In this document: positions 1 through 8,458 of the stretch, one piece after another
Layout: each line of letters opens with the position of its first letter
Numbering within the stretch: the first letter of the stretch is position 1
Origin: Pseudomonadota bacterium
Lineage (GTDB): Bacteria > Pseudomonadota > Alphaproteobacteria > Rhizobiales > Tepidamorphaceae
Direction of reading: 5' to 3'
Length of the DNA: 64,000 nucleotides
Assembly (NCBI GenBank): GCA_023458595.1
Contig: JAEWYT010000176.1
Span: forward strand, 1 to 64,000
The notes under the pieces: generated by a model
Databases searched by the model: none
What the model saw: the letters and a program-made list of their open reading frames with translations, nothing else
What the model was told of the DNA's origin: nothing
Made by a program: the position numbers and the translations under genes

Positions 1-16
1 GCTTGACGCCGCCTGA
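1..16 (+). CDS. cbbL: 3' tail of RuBisCO large subunit (partial)
   Basis: Only the last codons are present: in the frame starting at base 2 they read Leu-Asp-Ala-Ala followed by TGA at 14-16. Form IA large subunits commonly end in a short tail containing Lys-Leu/Ile-Asp, and cbbL normally sits directly upstream of cbbS, so this is probably the end of cbbL. The call rests mainly on position; four codons cannot prove it. Confidence 0.4.
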
Positions 17-49
17 TCGCGGAATCCGCCACCACGAAGGAAGAACCCC

Positions 50-403
50 ATGATGGACATCCAGGACTATCCGAGCCGTCTCGGCGTTCCGGCGTCGATG
101 CGCTTCGAGGCCTTCTCCTACCTGCCGCCGATGGACGAGACGCAGGTCAGGAGGCAGCTCCAGCGCGTCGCCGACAAGGGCTGGGACGTGATGGTGGAGC
201 ACGTCGAGCCGGAGAACGCCGGCGACGGCTACTGGTACATGTGGAAGCTGCCGCTGTTCGGCGAGCGCGACGTCGACACGATCCTTGCCGAAGCGAAAGC
301 CTGCCATGACGCCAATCCGGGCCACCACGTGCGCCTGTCGGCGATCGACCGCAAGGCGCAGACCATGGCGTTCGGACTGGTCGTCTACCGGGCCGCGGCA
401 TGA
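50..403 (+). CDS. cbbS: RuBisCO small subunit, form IA type
   Basis: Small subunit of ribulose-1,5-bisphosphate carboxylase, which completes the L8S8 holoenzyme of the Calvin cycle in the cytoplasm or carboxysome. The 117-residue protein has the family hallmarks FSYLPP (about residues 22-27), a GW motif, the EHxEPEN stretch and YWYMWKLPLFGE (about 62-73). The EHxEPEN/MWKLP wording and the short C-terminus fit form IA rather than the longer form IC/ID small subunits. A GAAGGAAG ribosome site precedes tandem ATG codons at 50 and 53. It lies just after the presumed end of cbbL and its stop overlaps the rpe start by 4 bases, so it belongs to a cbb operon that enters from the left. Confidence 0.95.
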   Translation: MMDIQDYPSRLGVPASMRFEAFSYLPPMDETQVRRQLQRVADKGWDVMVEHVEPENAGDGYWYMWKLPLFGERDVDTILAEAKACHDANPGHHVRLSAIDRKAQTMAFGLVVYRAAA

Positions 404-1077
404 GCGCTTCAGGGGTGCTTATCGCGCCGTCGATGCTGTCCTCGGACTTCGCGCGCCTCGCCGAGGAATTGCGCGACGTCGAGGCGGCCGGCGCCGACTG
501 GATCCATCTCGACGTGATGGACGGTCACTTCGTGCCCAACATCACCTTCGGCCCGATGGTGGTGAAGGCGATGCGGCCGCATTCGTCGAAGATCTTCGAC
601 ACCCACCTGATGATCGAGCCGGCCGACCCCTATCTCGAGGCCTTCGCCGAGGCCGGCTCCGACATCATCACCGTGCACGCCGAGGCCGGCCCCCATCTCG
701 ACCGCTCGCTGCAGACGATCCGCTCGCTCGGCAGGAAGGCCGGCGTCTCGCTCAATCCCTCGACGCCGGAGAGCGCGATCGAGTACGTGCTCGACCGTCT
801 CGACCTCATTCTGCTGATGACGGTCAATCCGGGCTTCGGCGGCCAGGGCTTCATCCCCGCCGTGGTCGAGAAGATCCGCCGCGTCAAGGCGATGGTCGGC
901 GACCGGCCGATCGACATCGAGGTCGACGGCGGCATCACGCCCGAAACCGCGCCGCTCGTCGTCGAGGCCGGGGCGAACGTGCTGGTCGCCGGCTCCGCCG
1001 TGTTCGGGGGCGGGCGCTACGCGGCCAACATCGCCGCGATCAGGGCAGGTGCGGAGAACGGTCGGAAGGCCGCCTGA
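400..1077 (+). CDS. rpe: Ribulose-phosphate 3-epimerase
   Basis: Interconverts D-ribulose 5-phosphate and D-xylulose 5-phosphate in the regenerative Calvin cycle and the pentose phosphate pathway. The 225-residue TIM barrel carries the metal/acid-base set expected of the family: His36 and Asp38 in WIHLDVMDGHF, His69 in DTHLMIE, and Asp176 in EVDGGI, plus the phosphate-loop segment NPGFGGQ near 143-149. The ATG overlaps the cbbS stop (ATGA), so translation is probably coupled and the gene serves as the operon copy often named cbbE. It ends 2 bases before the stop of the convergent M42 peptidase gene. Confidence 0.97.
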   Translation: MSASGVLIAPSMLSSDFARLAEELRDVEAAGADWIHLDVMDGHFVPNITFGPMVVKAMRPHSSKIFDTHLMIEPADPYLEAFAEAGSDIITVHAEAGPHLDRSLQTIRSLGRKAGVSLNPSTPESAIEYVLDRLDLILLMTVNPGFGGQGFIPAVVEKIRRVKAMVGDRPIDIEVDGGITPETAPLVVEAGANVLVAGSAVFGGGRYAANIAAIRAGAENGRKAA

Positions 1078-1079
1078 AC

Positions 1080-2243
1080 TCACGACTCCAGCAGCTTGCC
1101 GGCCGCCTTGGGCGACAGCCGCTGCTTGGCGTCCCGGGTCGGCTGCCTGGTGAAGCCCTTCGGGTCGGCCGTCTCCTCGAAGTCGCGCTTGATCGCCACC
1201 GGGCTCACCACATAGGCCGTCACCAGCTCGGCGAGCGAGCGCAGCGCATGCATGTGGATGCGCTCGTAGCCGTGCGAGGCGTCGACGCCGAAGGTGATGA
1301 GCGCGGTGCGCGCGTCGGCCCCCGCCTCGATCGCGCTCGCCGAATCCGACCGGTAGTGGCGGAACACGTCCTTCTGGTAGCGGATGTCGTTGGCCCGGCA
1401 GAGCTCGACGAGCTTCTTGGTCAGGTGGTAGTCGAACGGACCCGTCTCGTCGGCCATGCCGATCGTCACGCCGTACTCGTCGGAGTTCTGCCCCGGCGCC
1501 GTGGTGCCGTTGTCGACGATGACCATCGAGGCGATGTCGGAGGTGAGGATGGACGATGCGCCGACGCCGACCTCCTCGGCGATCGTGAACAGCCAGTGGA
1601 TGTGGACGGGCGTCCTGGCCTTCTTGTCCTGCAGCGCCTTCAGTGCGGCCAGCATCACCGCGACGCCGGCCTTGTTGTCGAGATGGCGCGATACGATGAA
1701 GCCGTTGTCGAGGAATTCCGGCTGCGGATCGATCGCCACGATATCGCCGACGTCGATGGAGAGTCGCTGCAGGTCGGCCCTGTCCCGGGCGAGCGCGTCG
1801 ACGCGCATCTCCACGTGGTCCCAGCCGACCGGCATCGTGTCGACCTGGTCGTTGAACGTGTGGCCCGAGGCCTTGAGCGGCAGGATCGTGCCGCGGTAGC
1901 CGCCCTTCTCGGCAAAGACGGTCGCCCGCGCGCCCTCGGCGAAGCGGGCCGACCAATGGCCGATCGGCACGACGGCGAGCCGGCCGTTCTCCTTCAGCCC
2001 CTTCACCTGCGCGCCGAGCGTATCGAGGTGGGAGACGATGGCCCGCGCGCCGCGCTCGGTTCCGCCGGGGCGGATCGCGCGGATCGCGCCGCGCCGCGTC
2101 ATCTCGACCTCGAGGCCGAGCGTCTCGAGTTCCGAGGAGACGAAGCGGACGATCGTATCCGTGTAGCCCGTAGGGCTCGGGATATCGAGGAGCGTCTTCA
2201 GGGTGTCGGCGAGATAGTCGGAATCGATGGTCAGCCGCGACAT
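1080..2243 (-). CDS. M42-family peptidase of the NAGGN osmoprotectant cluster
   Basis: Co-catalytic metallo-aminopeptidase of family M42, 387 residues. Metal and catalytic residues are visible: His72 and Asp74 in VSHLDTLG, the bridging Asp189 in SRHLDNKAG, Glu223-Glu224 in IAEEVGVG, Asp244 in VIVDNG, and a late ASHGYERIH histidine. It is the third gene after asnO and ngg, 17 bases behind ngg on the same strand. That three-gene order is the known N-acetylglutaminylglutamine amide locus, where this peptidase is a constant companion. Its role is not seen here; turnover or trimming of the blocked dipeptide is an inference. Confidence 0.9.
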   Translation of the reverse strand: MSRLTIDSDYLADTLKTLLDIPSPTGYTDTIVRFVSSELETLGLEVEMTRRGAIRAIRPGGTERGARAIVSHLDTLGAQVKGLKENGRLAVVPIGHWSARFAEGARATVFAEKGGYRGTILPLKASGHTFNDQVDTMPVGWDHVEMRVDALARDRADLQRLSIDVGDIVAIDPQPEFLDNGFIVSRHLDNKAGVAVMLAALKALQDKKARTPVHIHWLFTIAEEVGVGASSILTSDIASMVIVDNGTTAPGQNSDEYGVTIGMADETGPFDYHLTKKLVELCRANDIRYQKDVFRHYRSDSASAIEAGADARTALITFGVDASHGYERIHMHALRSLAELVTAYVVSPVAIKRDFEETADPKGFTRQPTRDAKQRLSPKAAGKLLES

Positions 2244-2260
2244 GGATCGGTCTCCGAAGC

Positions 2261-4081
2261 TCAGGCGCTTTCGGCGATGGCCTGGCGGACGCTCGCCGGC
2301 ATGGACAGCGGAAAGAGGAGGTCGACGAACCGCTCCGCGGTAGGCTGCGGCTCGTGGTTGGCGAGGCCCGGCCGTTCGTTGGCCTCGATGAAGGCGTAGT
2401 CGGGCCCGCGCGGGGACCGGACCATCAGATCGATGCCGACGACGGGAATGTCGATCGCGCGCGCGGCCCTGATGCCGGCGTCCACGAGAACGGGGTGGAC
2501 GCAGTCGGTGACGTCGTGGATCGTGCCGCCGGTGTGCAGGTTGGCGGTCTTGCGCACCTGCAGCTCCTCGCCTTCCGGCAGGATGGCGTCGATTCCGTAG
2601 CCCGCCTCGCTGATCGTGCGTTCCGTCTCCATGTCGAGGGGAATGGACGATTCGCCGCCGGTTGCCGCCGCGCGGCGGCGGCTCTGCGCCTCGATCAGCG
2701 CGCGGATCGGACGCCGTCCGTCACCGACCACGCACGCCGGGCGGCGCACGGCGGCCGCGACGAGACGGAAGTTGATGACGACGAGGCGCAGGTCGTCGCC
2801 GGGGACGTACTCCTCGATCAGCACGCGGTCCGAAATCTCCCGCGCCGTCTCGATCGCCGCGTTCACGTCCTCAGGCGTCGACAGGCCGACGGCGATGCCG
2901 CGGCCCTGTTCGCCGCGCGCCGGCTTCACGACCACCTTGCCGTGCCCGTCGAGGAAGGCCCCGATCCCGTCTCCGCCGACATCCGCCGCGATCTGCTCGG
3001 GCACGCGCACGCCGGCCGCCCCGACGAAGCGGCGCGTGACCGCCTTGTCGTCGCAGATCGACATGGCGACGGCCGACGTCAGATCCGACAGACTCTCGCG
3101 GCAATGGATCGACCGGCCGCCGTGCGACAGGCGGAAGAAGCCGCCCTCCGCGTCGGTCACCTCGACATGGATGCCGCGCCGGCGCGCCTCCTTGACGATG
3201 ATCTTGGCGTAGGGGTTGAGCGCCGTGTCGACGTCCGGGCCGGAATACAGCGTCTCGTTGATCGGGTTCTTGCGCTTCACCGTGAAGAAGGGCACGCGCT
3301 CGAAGCCGAGCTTCTCGTAGAGCGCGATCGCCTGGGCGTTGTCGTGGATCACGGAGAGGTCGAGAAAGGACGCGCCGCGCGCCGCGTAGTGCTCGGCGAG
3401 GCGGCGCACCAGCGCCTCGCCGACGCCGGGCTGGCGGGCCTGCGGGTCGACTGCCAGGCACCACAGGGAGGCGCCGCGCTCGGGGTCTTCGAAGGCGCGG
3501 AAGTGATCGACCCCCATGACGGTGCCGAGGACCTCGCCGGAGGCGTCGTCCTCGGCGACGAAATAGGAGATCGCGCGCGCGTCGCGGTGCGCCCAGTAGA
3601 ACTCGGGCGGCACGGTCACCATGCCCCGCGCCGCGTAGATCCGGTTGATCGCCTCCGCGTCCGCCTGCGACGTCAGCCGGCGGATGAAGAAGCCCTTCGG
3701 CGGGCGCCGCGAGGCACGGTAGGTCGAAAGGTTCAGCCGGTAGGTGTGCGAGGGGTCGAGGAAGACGTCCTGCGGCGCGTTGGCGAGCAGCACGTGCGGA
3801 TCGCGCACGTAGAAGGCGATGTCGCGCCGGTCGGGCAGCTCGGCCTTGAGCGCGGCGATCAGGGCTTCCGGTTCGGCGAAGGTCTGGGCGAAGATGAGCC
3901 GGCCCCAGCCGCAGTCGAGCGCGACGTTCGGCTTGGCGTGGCGCTGATCCTCGCCCGGCTCGATCGGCGGCTTCAGGCTGTGGTCGCGCATCCGTTTCAG
4001 GCGGTGCGTGTACGCCTCGCGCGAGCCGTGCTCGCGGCCGCCGCGGTGGGAGGACGTCTCGCGCTGCTTGTTCTCGGACAT
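2261..4081 (-). CDS. ngg: N-acetylglutaminylglutamine synthetase (GNAT plus ATP-grasp)
   Basis: Builds the acetylated Gln-Gln dipeptide that AsnO then amidates to the osmolyte NAGGN. The 606-residue protein has two parts: a GNAT acetyltransferase domain at about residues 125-285, including the acetyl-CoA loop region around CLAVDPQARQPGVGEALV, and an ATP-grasp ligase at about 300-590, with KPARGEQGRGIAVG (nucleotide loop), EEYVPGDDLRLVVI and the late FIEANERPGL metal-binding segment. Acetylation and peptide bond formation thus sit on one chain. It is separated from asnO by 10 bases and from the peptidase by 17, which indicates a single transcript. Confidence 0.93.
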   Translation of the reverse strand: MSENKQRETSSHRGGREHGSREAYTHRLKRMRDHSLKPPIEPGEDQRHAKPNVALDCGWGRLIFAQTFAEPEALIAALKAELPDRRDIAFYVRDPHVLLANAPQDVFLDPSHTYRLNLSTYRASRRPPKGFFIRRLTSQADAEAINRIYAARGMVTVPPEFYWAHRDARAISYFVAEDDASGEVLGTVMGVDHFRAFEDPERGASLWCLAVDPQARQPGVGEALVRRLAEHYAARGASFLDLSVIHDNAQAIALYEKLGFERVPFFTVKRKNPINETLYSGPDVDTALNPYAKIIVKEARRRGIHVEVTDAEGGFFRLSHGGRSIHCRESLSDLTSAVAMSICDDKAVTRRFVGAAGVRVPEQIAADVGGDGIGAFLDGHGKVVVKPARGEQGRGIAVGLSTPEDVNAAIETAREISDRVLIEEYVPGDDLRLVVINFRLVAAAVRRPACVVGDGRRPIRALIEAQSRRRAAATGGESSIPLDMETERTISEAGYGIDAILPEGEELQVRKTANLHTGGTIHDVTDCVHPVLVDAGIRAARAIDIPVVGIDLMVRSPRGPDYAFIEANERPGLANHEPQPTAERFVDLLFPLSMPASVRQAIAESA

Positions 4082-4091
4082 CGGTCGTCCC

Positions 4092-5867
4092 TCAGATGCC
4101 GTGAGACTGAAGCCACATTTCCAGAAGCGCCGCCTGCCAGAGCTCGGACCCCTGCAGCGGCGTGATGTGTTCGCTCGGCGCCGCGAACAGGCGGTCGAGA
4201 TACGCCTCGCGGAAAAGGCCGCGCTCGCGCGCCGTCCGTGAGCCGAGGGTATCGCGAACCATGTCGAGATAAGGGCCGTCGATATATTTGAGCTGCGGCA
4301 CCGGGAAATAGCCCTTCTTGCGGTCGATGACCTCGCTCGGCACGACCAGGCGGGCGGCGTCCTTGAGCACGCCCTTGCCGTCGTCCGCGAGCTTGAAATC
4401 GGGCGGGATCGTCGCGGCGAGCTCGACCAGCTCGTGGTCGAGGAAGGGAACGCGGGCTTCCAGGCCCCAGGCCATCGTCATGTTGTCGACGCGCTTGACG
4501 GGATCGTCGACCAGCATCACCTGGCTGTCGAGGCGGAGCGCCCGGTCGACGGGCGTCGCCGCGCCCGGCCGCATCAGGTGCTCGGCGACGAGCGCGCGGC
4601 TGGCATCGCACGGTGCGATCCAGTCGTCGTTGAGCTGCGTTTTCAGCGTCTCGTGATCGCGGTCGAAGAACACCCTGGCATAGTCCGAGACGACGTCGTT
4701 CGAATTGGCGAGCGGCGGGTACCAGTGATAGCCGCCGAACACCTCGTCGGCGCCCTGGCCCGACTGCACAACCTTGATGTGCTTCGAGACTTCCCGGCTG
4801 AGCAGATAGAAGCCGATGTTGTCGTAGGAGACCATGGGTTCGGACATCGCGTGGATCGTGTCCGGCAGCGCCGCCATCAGGTCGGAGGAGGGCACGAAGA
4901 TCTTGTGGTGGTTCGTGTCGAAGGTCTCGGCGATCAGGTCGGAATAGACGAACTCGTCGCCCTTCTCGCCGTTCGCCCCCTCGAAGCCGATCGAGAAGGT
5001 CGAAAGCCCCGTCTGGCCCTCCTGCGCGAGCAGGCCGACGATGAGGCTCGAATCGACGCCACCCGACAGGAGGACTCCGACCGGCACGTCGGCGACCATG
5101 CGCCGGCGCACGGCGGTGCGCAGCGCCTCGAGCACCCGGTCGCGCCATTCCCCGGCGGTGACGTTGCCGTCGCCCGGCCGACGCTCGTAGGGCGGCGCCC
5201 AGTAGGCGCGGTCGGTCGCGGTCCCGTCGGGCGCGATCCGCCGCACCGTCGCCGGCGGCAGCTTGCGCACGCCCTTCAGGATCGTGCGCGGCGGCGGCAC
5301 CACGGCGTGGAAGGTCATGTAGGCGTGCAGCGCCTGAAGATCGATCGACGCGTCGATGCCGCCGGCCTCGAGCAGCGCGGGCAGCGACGATGCGAAGCGC
5401 AGCGCGTCACCGGTCCCGGCATGGTAGAGCGGCTTGATGCCGAAGCGGTCGCGGGCGAGCGTGACGTGTCCCGTGTCCCGCTCGGCGATCGCGAAGGCGA
5501 ACATGCCGTGGAAGCGCTCGACACAGGCGTCTCCCCAGGCATGGAAGGCCTTGAGGATCACCTCGGTGTCTCCGTGCGAGAAGAAGCGGTAGCCCTTCTC
5601 CTGAAGCTCGGCGCGCAGTTCCGGATAGTTATAGATGCAGCCGTTGAAGACGATGGTGAGGCCGAGTTCCGGATCGGTCATCGGCTGGCCGGCCTTGTTG
5701 GAAAGGTCGATGATCTTGAGCCGACGGTGGCCGAAGGCGACGGCTCCCTGAGCGACGAGCCCGCTGCCGTCCGGTCCGCGGGGGCTGAGCGCCTCCGTCA
5801 TCCGCGACACGGCGTCGGCGTCGGCGAAGCGCCCGTCGAAGCGTATTTCTCCGGCTATGCCGCACAT
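4092..5867 (-). CDS. asnO: N-acetylglutaminylglutamine amidotransferase (asparagine synthetase-like)
   Basis: Glutamine-dependent amidotransferase that forms the C-terminal amide of NAGGN. The 591-residue protein begins MCGIAGE, so Cys2 is the class II glutaminase nucleophile once the initiator Met is removed; this fixes the start at 5867 although the frame stays open further upstream. The glutaminase domain (about 2-215) contains RGPDG and FNGCIYN. The synthetase domain has the PP-loop SGGVDS at 268-273. It heads the asnO-ngg-M42 operon. Upstream is a 190-base divergent promoter shared with a MarR gene, and osmotic or MarR control is an inference. Confidence 0.93.
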   Translation of the reverse strand: MCGIAGEIRFDGRFADADAVSRMTEALSPRGPDGSGLVAQGAVAFGHRRLKIIDLSNKAGQPMTDPELGLTIVFNGCIYNYPELRAELQEKGYRFFSHGDTEVILKAFHAWGDACVERFHGMFAFAIAERDTGHVTLARDRFGIKPLYHAGTGDALRFASSLPALLEAGGIDASIDLQALHAYMTFHAVVPPPRTILKGVRKLPPATVRRIAPDGTATDRAYWAPPYERRPGDGNVTAGEWRDRVLEALRTAVRRRMVADVPVGVLLSGGVDSSLIVGLLAQEGQTGLSTFSIGFEGANGEKGDEFVYSDLIAETFDTNHHKIFVPSSDLMAALPDTIHAMSEPMVSYDNIGFYLLSREVSKHIKVVQSGQGADEVFGGYHWYPPLANSNDVVSDYARVFFDRDHETLKTQLNDDWIAPCDASRALVAEHLMRPGAATPVDRALRLDSQVMLVDDPVKRVDNMTMAWGLEARVPFLDHELVELAATIPPDFKLADDGKGVLKDAARLVVPSEVIDRKKGYFPVPQLKYIDGPYLDMVRDTLGSRTARERGLFREAYLDRLFAAPSEHITPLQGSELWQAALLEMWLQSHGI

Positions 5868-5996
5868 ACCCGTCCGTGATCTCCGTGATTGTCGACGATT
5901 GGCGCGAGAGCCGGGCCGAAACGTGCCGCCCGGTCGAAAAAGCCGAGGCGCGGGGTCTTCCCGCGCCGGGTGCGGGCCCTTATGTAGTCCATATTC

Positions 5997-6010
5997 ATTT
6001 GAAATCAAAT
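5997..6010. promoter_or_regulatory. Palindromic operator candidate in the asnO/marR divergent promoter
   Basis: The sequence ATTTGA-AA-TCAAAT is a perfect 6+6 inverted repeat with a 2-base spacer. It sits in an AT-rich patch within an otherwise GC-rich divergent intergenic region, 48 bases before the likely MarR start and 130 bases before asnO. MarR proteins usually bind such AT-rich palindromes in their own promoter. The assignment to this MarR is inferred. Confidence 0.45.
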
Positions 6011-6057
6011 CATTCGATGTGTAACGGATTTCCGGGTCCTTGACGGGAGAAGCGTCC

Positions 6058-6540
6058 TTGAAGCGAAAAGTTCCTCTCGAGCACGACAATGCCGCGATGG
6101 TGATGAAGTCGATCCGCCGCATCGTGCGGGCGATCGACATGCGCTCGAAGCGGATCGGCCGCGAGACCGGGCTGACCATTCCGCAGATCGTCATCCTGCA
6201 GGCGGTGAGGGAGCTCGGCGAGGTGACGACCGCCGCCCTCTCGAAGCATGCGGATCTGAGCGCGGCGACGACCGTCACCATCCTCGACAAGCTCGAAGGT
6301 CGCGGCCTGGTCACGCGCCGGCGCAGCGCGGCGGACCGGCGTATCGTCCACACGGCGCTGACGGAGGAAGGCGCGCGCATTCTCGCCGGCGCCCCGCCGT
6401 TCTTCGGCGAGGGGTTCAGCAAGCGCTTCGCGTCCCTTTCCGGCGCCGAACAGGACAATTTGCTGGATGCGTTCCGGACGGTCGCCGATCTGCTCGATTC
6501 CGGCCCCCTGGACGTCGCCGCCGGGCACGAGACCGCGTGA
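6058..6540 (+). CDS. MarR-family transcriptional regulator
   Basis: A dimeric winged-helix repressor or activator of about 160 residues. The helix-turn-helix region is TTAALSKHADLSAATTVTIL, followed by the wing with RRRSAADRRIVHTALTEEG, the MarR signature. I chose the TTG at 6058 because GGGAGA at 6045-6050 lies 7 bases before it; an in-frame TTG at 6040 would add six residues. It is divergent from asnO, and MarR genes often accompany compatible-solute loci, so control of the NAGGN operon is likely but not proven. The hydroxyquinol-type dioxygenase downstream is on the opposite strand. Confidence 0.85.
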   Translation: MKRKVPLEHDNAAMVMKSIRRIVRAIDMRSKRIGRETGLTIPQIVILQAVRELGEVTTAALSKHADLSAATTVTILDKLEGRGLVTRRRSAADRRIVHTALTEEGARILAGAPPFFGEGFSKRFASLSGAEQDNLLDAFRTVADLLDSGPLDVAAGHETA

Positions 6541-6601
6541 AGGCGGCATTGTCCGGGCCGGACGCGGAGCCGCTCGACCCGGCGGAACGGTCGTCCCCGC
6601 G

Positions 6602-7468
6602 CTATCTGGCCCCGCTCAGCACGAAGTCGTAGGCGAGCACCGCGTAGTCCCTGTCCACCCGCCTGCCGTCCGGCGCGGTGCCTGCGGGCCGGCGGTCGAG
6701 CTCGCGGATCAGCGATTCCTTCACGCCGAACACCACGTCGGAGTCGATGTACCGGTCGCCGGCGACGAACACGTGCGTCACCAGCGTCTCGCAGCCGTCG
6801 GCGCCGATCATGAAGTGGACGTGCGCCGGCCGGTAGGGATGGCGGCCCTGGGCGGCGAGCATCCTGCCGACCGGCCCGTCGTCGGGGATCGGATAGAAGC
6901 TCGGCACGATCGACCAGAACCGGAATCCGCCCGCCTCGTCGGTGAGGAACCGCGCCCGCATCGAGACGCCGCCGCCCTCGTCGTAGTGCTGGACGTCGTA
7001 GTAGCCCTCCTCGTCGGAGTGCCAGGTGTCGACGACCGCTCCGGCGATCGGCTCGCCGTCCGGCCCCTTCACCGTTCCCTGCACGAGCATCGGCGTGCCC
7101 GGCGCCCCGCGCGAGATGTCGGTGCCGAGCGGCTCGGCGGGCGCGTTCTCGACGTAGAAGGGGCCGAGCACGGTCGTCTCGGTGGCGCCCGCCGGCAGCC
7201 GGTGGTTGATCGCGTCGACCAGCATCGACGCGCCGAGCGTGTCCGACAGCAGGATGAATTCCTGCCGCGTTTCGTTGCACATCTTGCCGACGTCGGTCAG
7301 GAACCCGATCGCCTGCCGCCATTCCTCGAAACTCGGCTCGACCTCGCGGATGAAGTCGTGCAGGTGGCGCACCAGAGCCTCGCTGATCTGCCGGGCGCGC
7401 GGATCGGAGGCATTGCGGACGCGCTCCAGCACGGCCTCGGTGATGTTGTGCTCGTCGAAATTGCGCAA
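6602..7468 (-). CDS. Intradiol ring-cleavage dioxygenase, hydroxyquinol 1,2-dioxygenase-like
   Basis: Non-heme Fe(III) dioxygenase that opens a catechol-type ring between the two hydroxyls. The 288-residue chain has an N-terminal helical dimerisation segment (about 1-100) and a catalytic beta-sandwich. Iron ligands by family alignment are Tyr157 (GYYDVQ), Tyr192 (FYPIPDDGP), His216 and His218 (RPAHVHF). The FYPIPDDGPVG wording resembles hydroxyquinol rather than catechol or protocatechuate enzymes, so the product would be a maleylacetate. No maleylacetate reductase gene lies nearby, so the substrate remains open. It is 63 bases beyond the 3-hydroxyacyl-CoA dehydrogenase gene on the same strand. 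Confidence 0.88.
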   Translation of the reverse strand: MRNFDEHNITEAVLERVRNASDPRARQISEALVRHLHDFIREVEPSFEEWRQAIGFLTDVGKMCNETRQEFILLSDTLGASMLVDAINHRLPAGATETTVLGPFYVENAPAEPLGTDISRGAPGTPMLVQGTVKGPDGEPIAGAVVDTWHSDEEGYYDVQHYDEGGGVSMRARFLTDEAGGFRFWSIVPSFYPIPDDGPVGRMLAAQGRHPYRPAHVHFMIGADGCETLVTHVFVAGDRYIDSDVVFGVKESLIRELDRRPAGTAPDGRRVDRDYAVLAYDFVLSGAR

Positions 7469-7531
7469 GGGCGTCCTCCCTGAAACCGGCTACGACGCGC
7501 CTCGGCTCTATCGGCCGGCGCGTCGATTGCC

Positions 7532-8458
7532 TCACGTATCCGTCTTCGCCTGCCCGGCGCGCGCATTGGCGACGAGCGTCTCGCGCAGCCGTCTGTGCAC
7601 GGCCTCCGCGCTCTCCGGCGTCCACGTGCGGAAACCCTCGCCGGTCTTCATCCCGAGCTTTCCCTCCTCGACCTTCCCGACGAGGTAGGGATGCGGATGC
7701 GGCGTGTTGTCGAGCGCCGGCATCAGCGTCTCGTGGATGTTGCGGGTCAGGTCGAGGCCGACGAGGTCGGACTGCTCCATCGGCCCGAGCACGCCCATGC
7801 GGCGGCCGAAGCCGAACTTGACGACGTCGTCGAGCGTCTCGGCGTCGCAGACCCCGGCGGCGACGAGGGCGATCGCCTCGCGCTTTAGCGCGTGCTGCAG
7901 CCGGTTGCCGATGAAGCCCGGGATGTCCTTCCTCACGTGCACCGGGTGGCGGCCCGCCTCGCGCAGGAGGCCGATCACCCGCTCGACCGCGGGCAGGTTC
8001 TCGCCGGCCATCTGCACCACCTCGACGAGCGGGACGAGATGCGGCGGGTTCCAGAAATGCGTGCCGACGACGCGCGCCTTTCCCCGCACCTTTTCCGCGA
8101 CGATCGCGATCGGGATCGCCGAGGTGTTCGAGCAGAGGATCGCGTCCGCCGGGGCGAGACGCTCGAGCTCGGCGAAGATGTCCTGCTTCAGCCGCACCTT
8201 CTCCGGCGCGGCCTCGATCACGAGACCGGCGTCGGCGACGCAGAACCCGAAGTCCGTCGACCCCTCGATCCGCGAGACGATGTCCGCCGGCTCGCCGAAC
8301 AGCCCGGTGATGATGTCGAGCCGGCCGGGCAGCGAGCGCAGCATCGCCGGATCGGGCTCGTGGATCTTCACCGGGTGGCCCGCGCGGGCGAACAGATAGG
8401 CGATGCCGTGGCCCATCAGCCCGGCGCCGATGACCGCGACCTTCGGTTCCTTCGTCAT
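7532..8458 (-). CDS. 3-hydroxyacyl-CoA dehydrogenase family protein (NAD-binding)
   Basis: NAD-dependent oxidoreductase of about 308 residues with the Rossmann motif GAGLMGHGIA at about 10-19 and the C-terminal helical 3HCDH domain. HFWNPPHLVPLVEV includes the catalytic His region, and NTSAIPI the adjacent conserved segment. Such short stand-alone forms act on 3-hydroxyacyl-CoA or on other 3-hydroxy acids, such as L-gulonate or carnitine. The start ATG at 8458 overlaps the stop of the upstream MetE-like gene (ATGA), so the two are translationally coupled; the frame runs open well beyond this start. The exact substrate cannot be told. Confidence 0.87.
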   Translation of the reverse strand: MTKEPKVAVIGAGLMGHGIAYLFARAGHPVKIHEPDPAMLRSLPGRLDIITGLFGEPADIVSRIEGSTDFGFCVADAGLVIEAAPEKVRLKQDIFAELERLAPADAILCSNTSAIPIAIVAEKVRGKARVVGTHFWNPPHLVPLVEVVQMAGENLPAVERVIGLLREAGRHPVHVRKDIPGFIGNRLQHALKREAIALVAAGVCDAETLDDVVKFGFGRRMGVLGPMEQSDLVGLDLTRNIHETLMPALDNTPHPHPYLVGKVEEGKLGMKTGEGFRTWTPESAEAVHRRLRETLVANARAGQAKTDT

